The position numbers and the translations under genes were made by a program. Source: JBLHHI01 sp047614125 (GTDB taxonomy: Bacteria; Bacteroidota; Bacteroidia; NS11-12g; UBA9320). From it: 13,611 nt of DNA. This document shows, piece by piece, positions 13,283 through 13,611 of the stretch (positions are counted from its first letter, which is position 1; each line of letters starts with the position of its first letter). The DNA is taken from assembly GCA_047614125.1 (NCBI GenBank), contig JBLHHI010000094.1:1-13611 (forward strand), given 5' to 3'. The notes under the pieces are model-generated. The model saw only the letters and a list, made by a program, of their open reading frames with translations. It was not told where the DNA came from and searched no databases.

Positions 13283-13611
13283 GCCTTCAAACGCTACTTT
13301 AATTTTGAATAAACCTTAAAGTTCGCGATGTAACTCATTGATTTTTAGTTATCAACATTTTTACAGCTTTAAATGAGAATGTGGTATCTGCTTGTTGACA
13401 AGGTCATAGCCTTACTCATCAGAGTGCTTAATCGTTTTCATCATCGTCATGTGCTTTATTATTTCAGATCATCAAAGTGTGGGAACTGAATAGGCATTTT
13501 ACTCTTTCATATAATATGCTTAATATCGAATGCGCAGTGTGAAAAGTATAACGAAGTTGGTCACCTTATTAATAGGTGCAGAAAACCAAATTTACCCATC
13601 TCGATAACTTT
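13283..13611. other. Gene-free right edge
   Basis: I see no coding region here. The stretch contains one DnaA-box-like 9-mer (TTATCAACA, 13349-13357), a short inverted repeat CTTGT/ACAAG (13391-13402), another CACCT/AGGTG around an ATTAAT core (13562-13578), and TAACTTT at the last seven bases, which would complete a -7 box if the next base outside the window is G. No terminator for the DUF3179 gene is obvious. Confidence 0.6.

Noticed and set aside
13349..13357. DnaA box (TTATCAACA) as sign of a replication origin
   Set aside because: Only a single near-match is present, without a cluster of boxes, an AT-rich unwinding element or dnaA/dnaN neighbours.

Overview
The window looks like chromosomal DNA from a member of the Bacteroidota, most likely a free-living or marine Flavobacteriales-type organism. 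The reasons are a family S46 dipeptidyl-peptidase, a DUF6495 protein, DUF2130 and DUF1761 proteins, AT-leaning sequence, start codons without Shine-Dalgarno sequences, and several upstream boxes that fit the Bacteroidota promoter consensus (TTTG at -33, TAnnTTTG at -7). I see no rRNA, tRNA, CRISPR array, transposase or phage gene.

Layout. Bases 1-461 carry no gene but hold an imperfect inverted repeat (120-169) and one copy of a dispersed repeat (about 261-380). A minus-strand block follows: a secreted S46 dipeptidyl-peptidase (510-2654) with its own terminator (462-487), a two-helix membrane protein of unknown function (2780-3391, GTG start) and an SRPBCC lipid- or ligand-binding protein (3410-3922). 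Divergent from these is a SlyD-like FKBP prolyl isomerase (4054-4545), ending at a strong terminator (4558-4594). Next is a plus-strand run of four closely spaced or overlapping genes: DUF6495 (TTG start), a TlpA-like lipoprotein with a CGTC active site, a FemAB/GNAT-like acyltransferase (TTG start) and a YdjM/DUF457 membrane metal-dependent hydrolase. It closes at a hairpin terminator (7858-7890). A convergent minus-strand pair follows: a LysE-type exporter (8483-9112) and a DUF1761 membrane protein (7952-8440). Divergent from LysE is a DUF2130 coiled-coil protein with a PD-(D/E)XK-like core (9265-10512). Then come a membrane-anchored SGNH hydrolase on the minus strand (10634-11353), a roughly 730-base gene-free stretch rich in direct repeats and hairpins, a secreted DUF3179 protein (12137-13282), and a gene-free tail.

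How it fits together. Most genes are envelope, export or folding housekeeping functions rather than one recognisable system: peptide scavenging (S46), a periplasmic thioredoxin-like lipoprotein and the enzymes translationally coupled to it, an SGNH hydrolase and a DUF3179 exported protein. The signals most worth a second look are regulatory and structural: two promoters whose -7 box sits only four bases from the start codon (probable leaderless mRNAs), two palindromic operator-like sites between divergent genes, a dispersed repeat found twice, and the structured, direct-repeat-flanked element at 11655-12042. I found no convincing new defence or mobile system. The DUF2130 protein is the coding gene whose biology is least explained.
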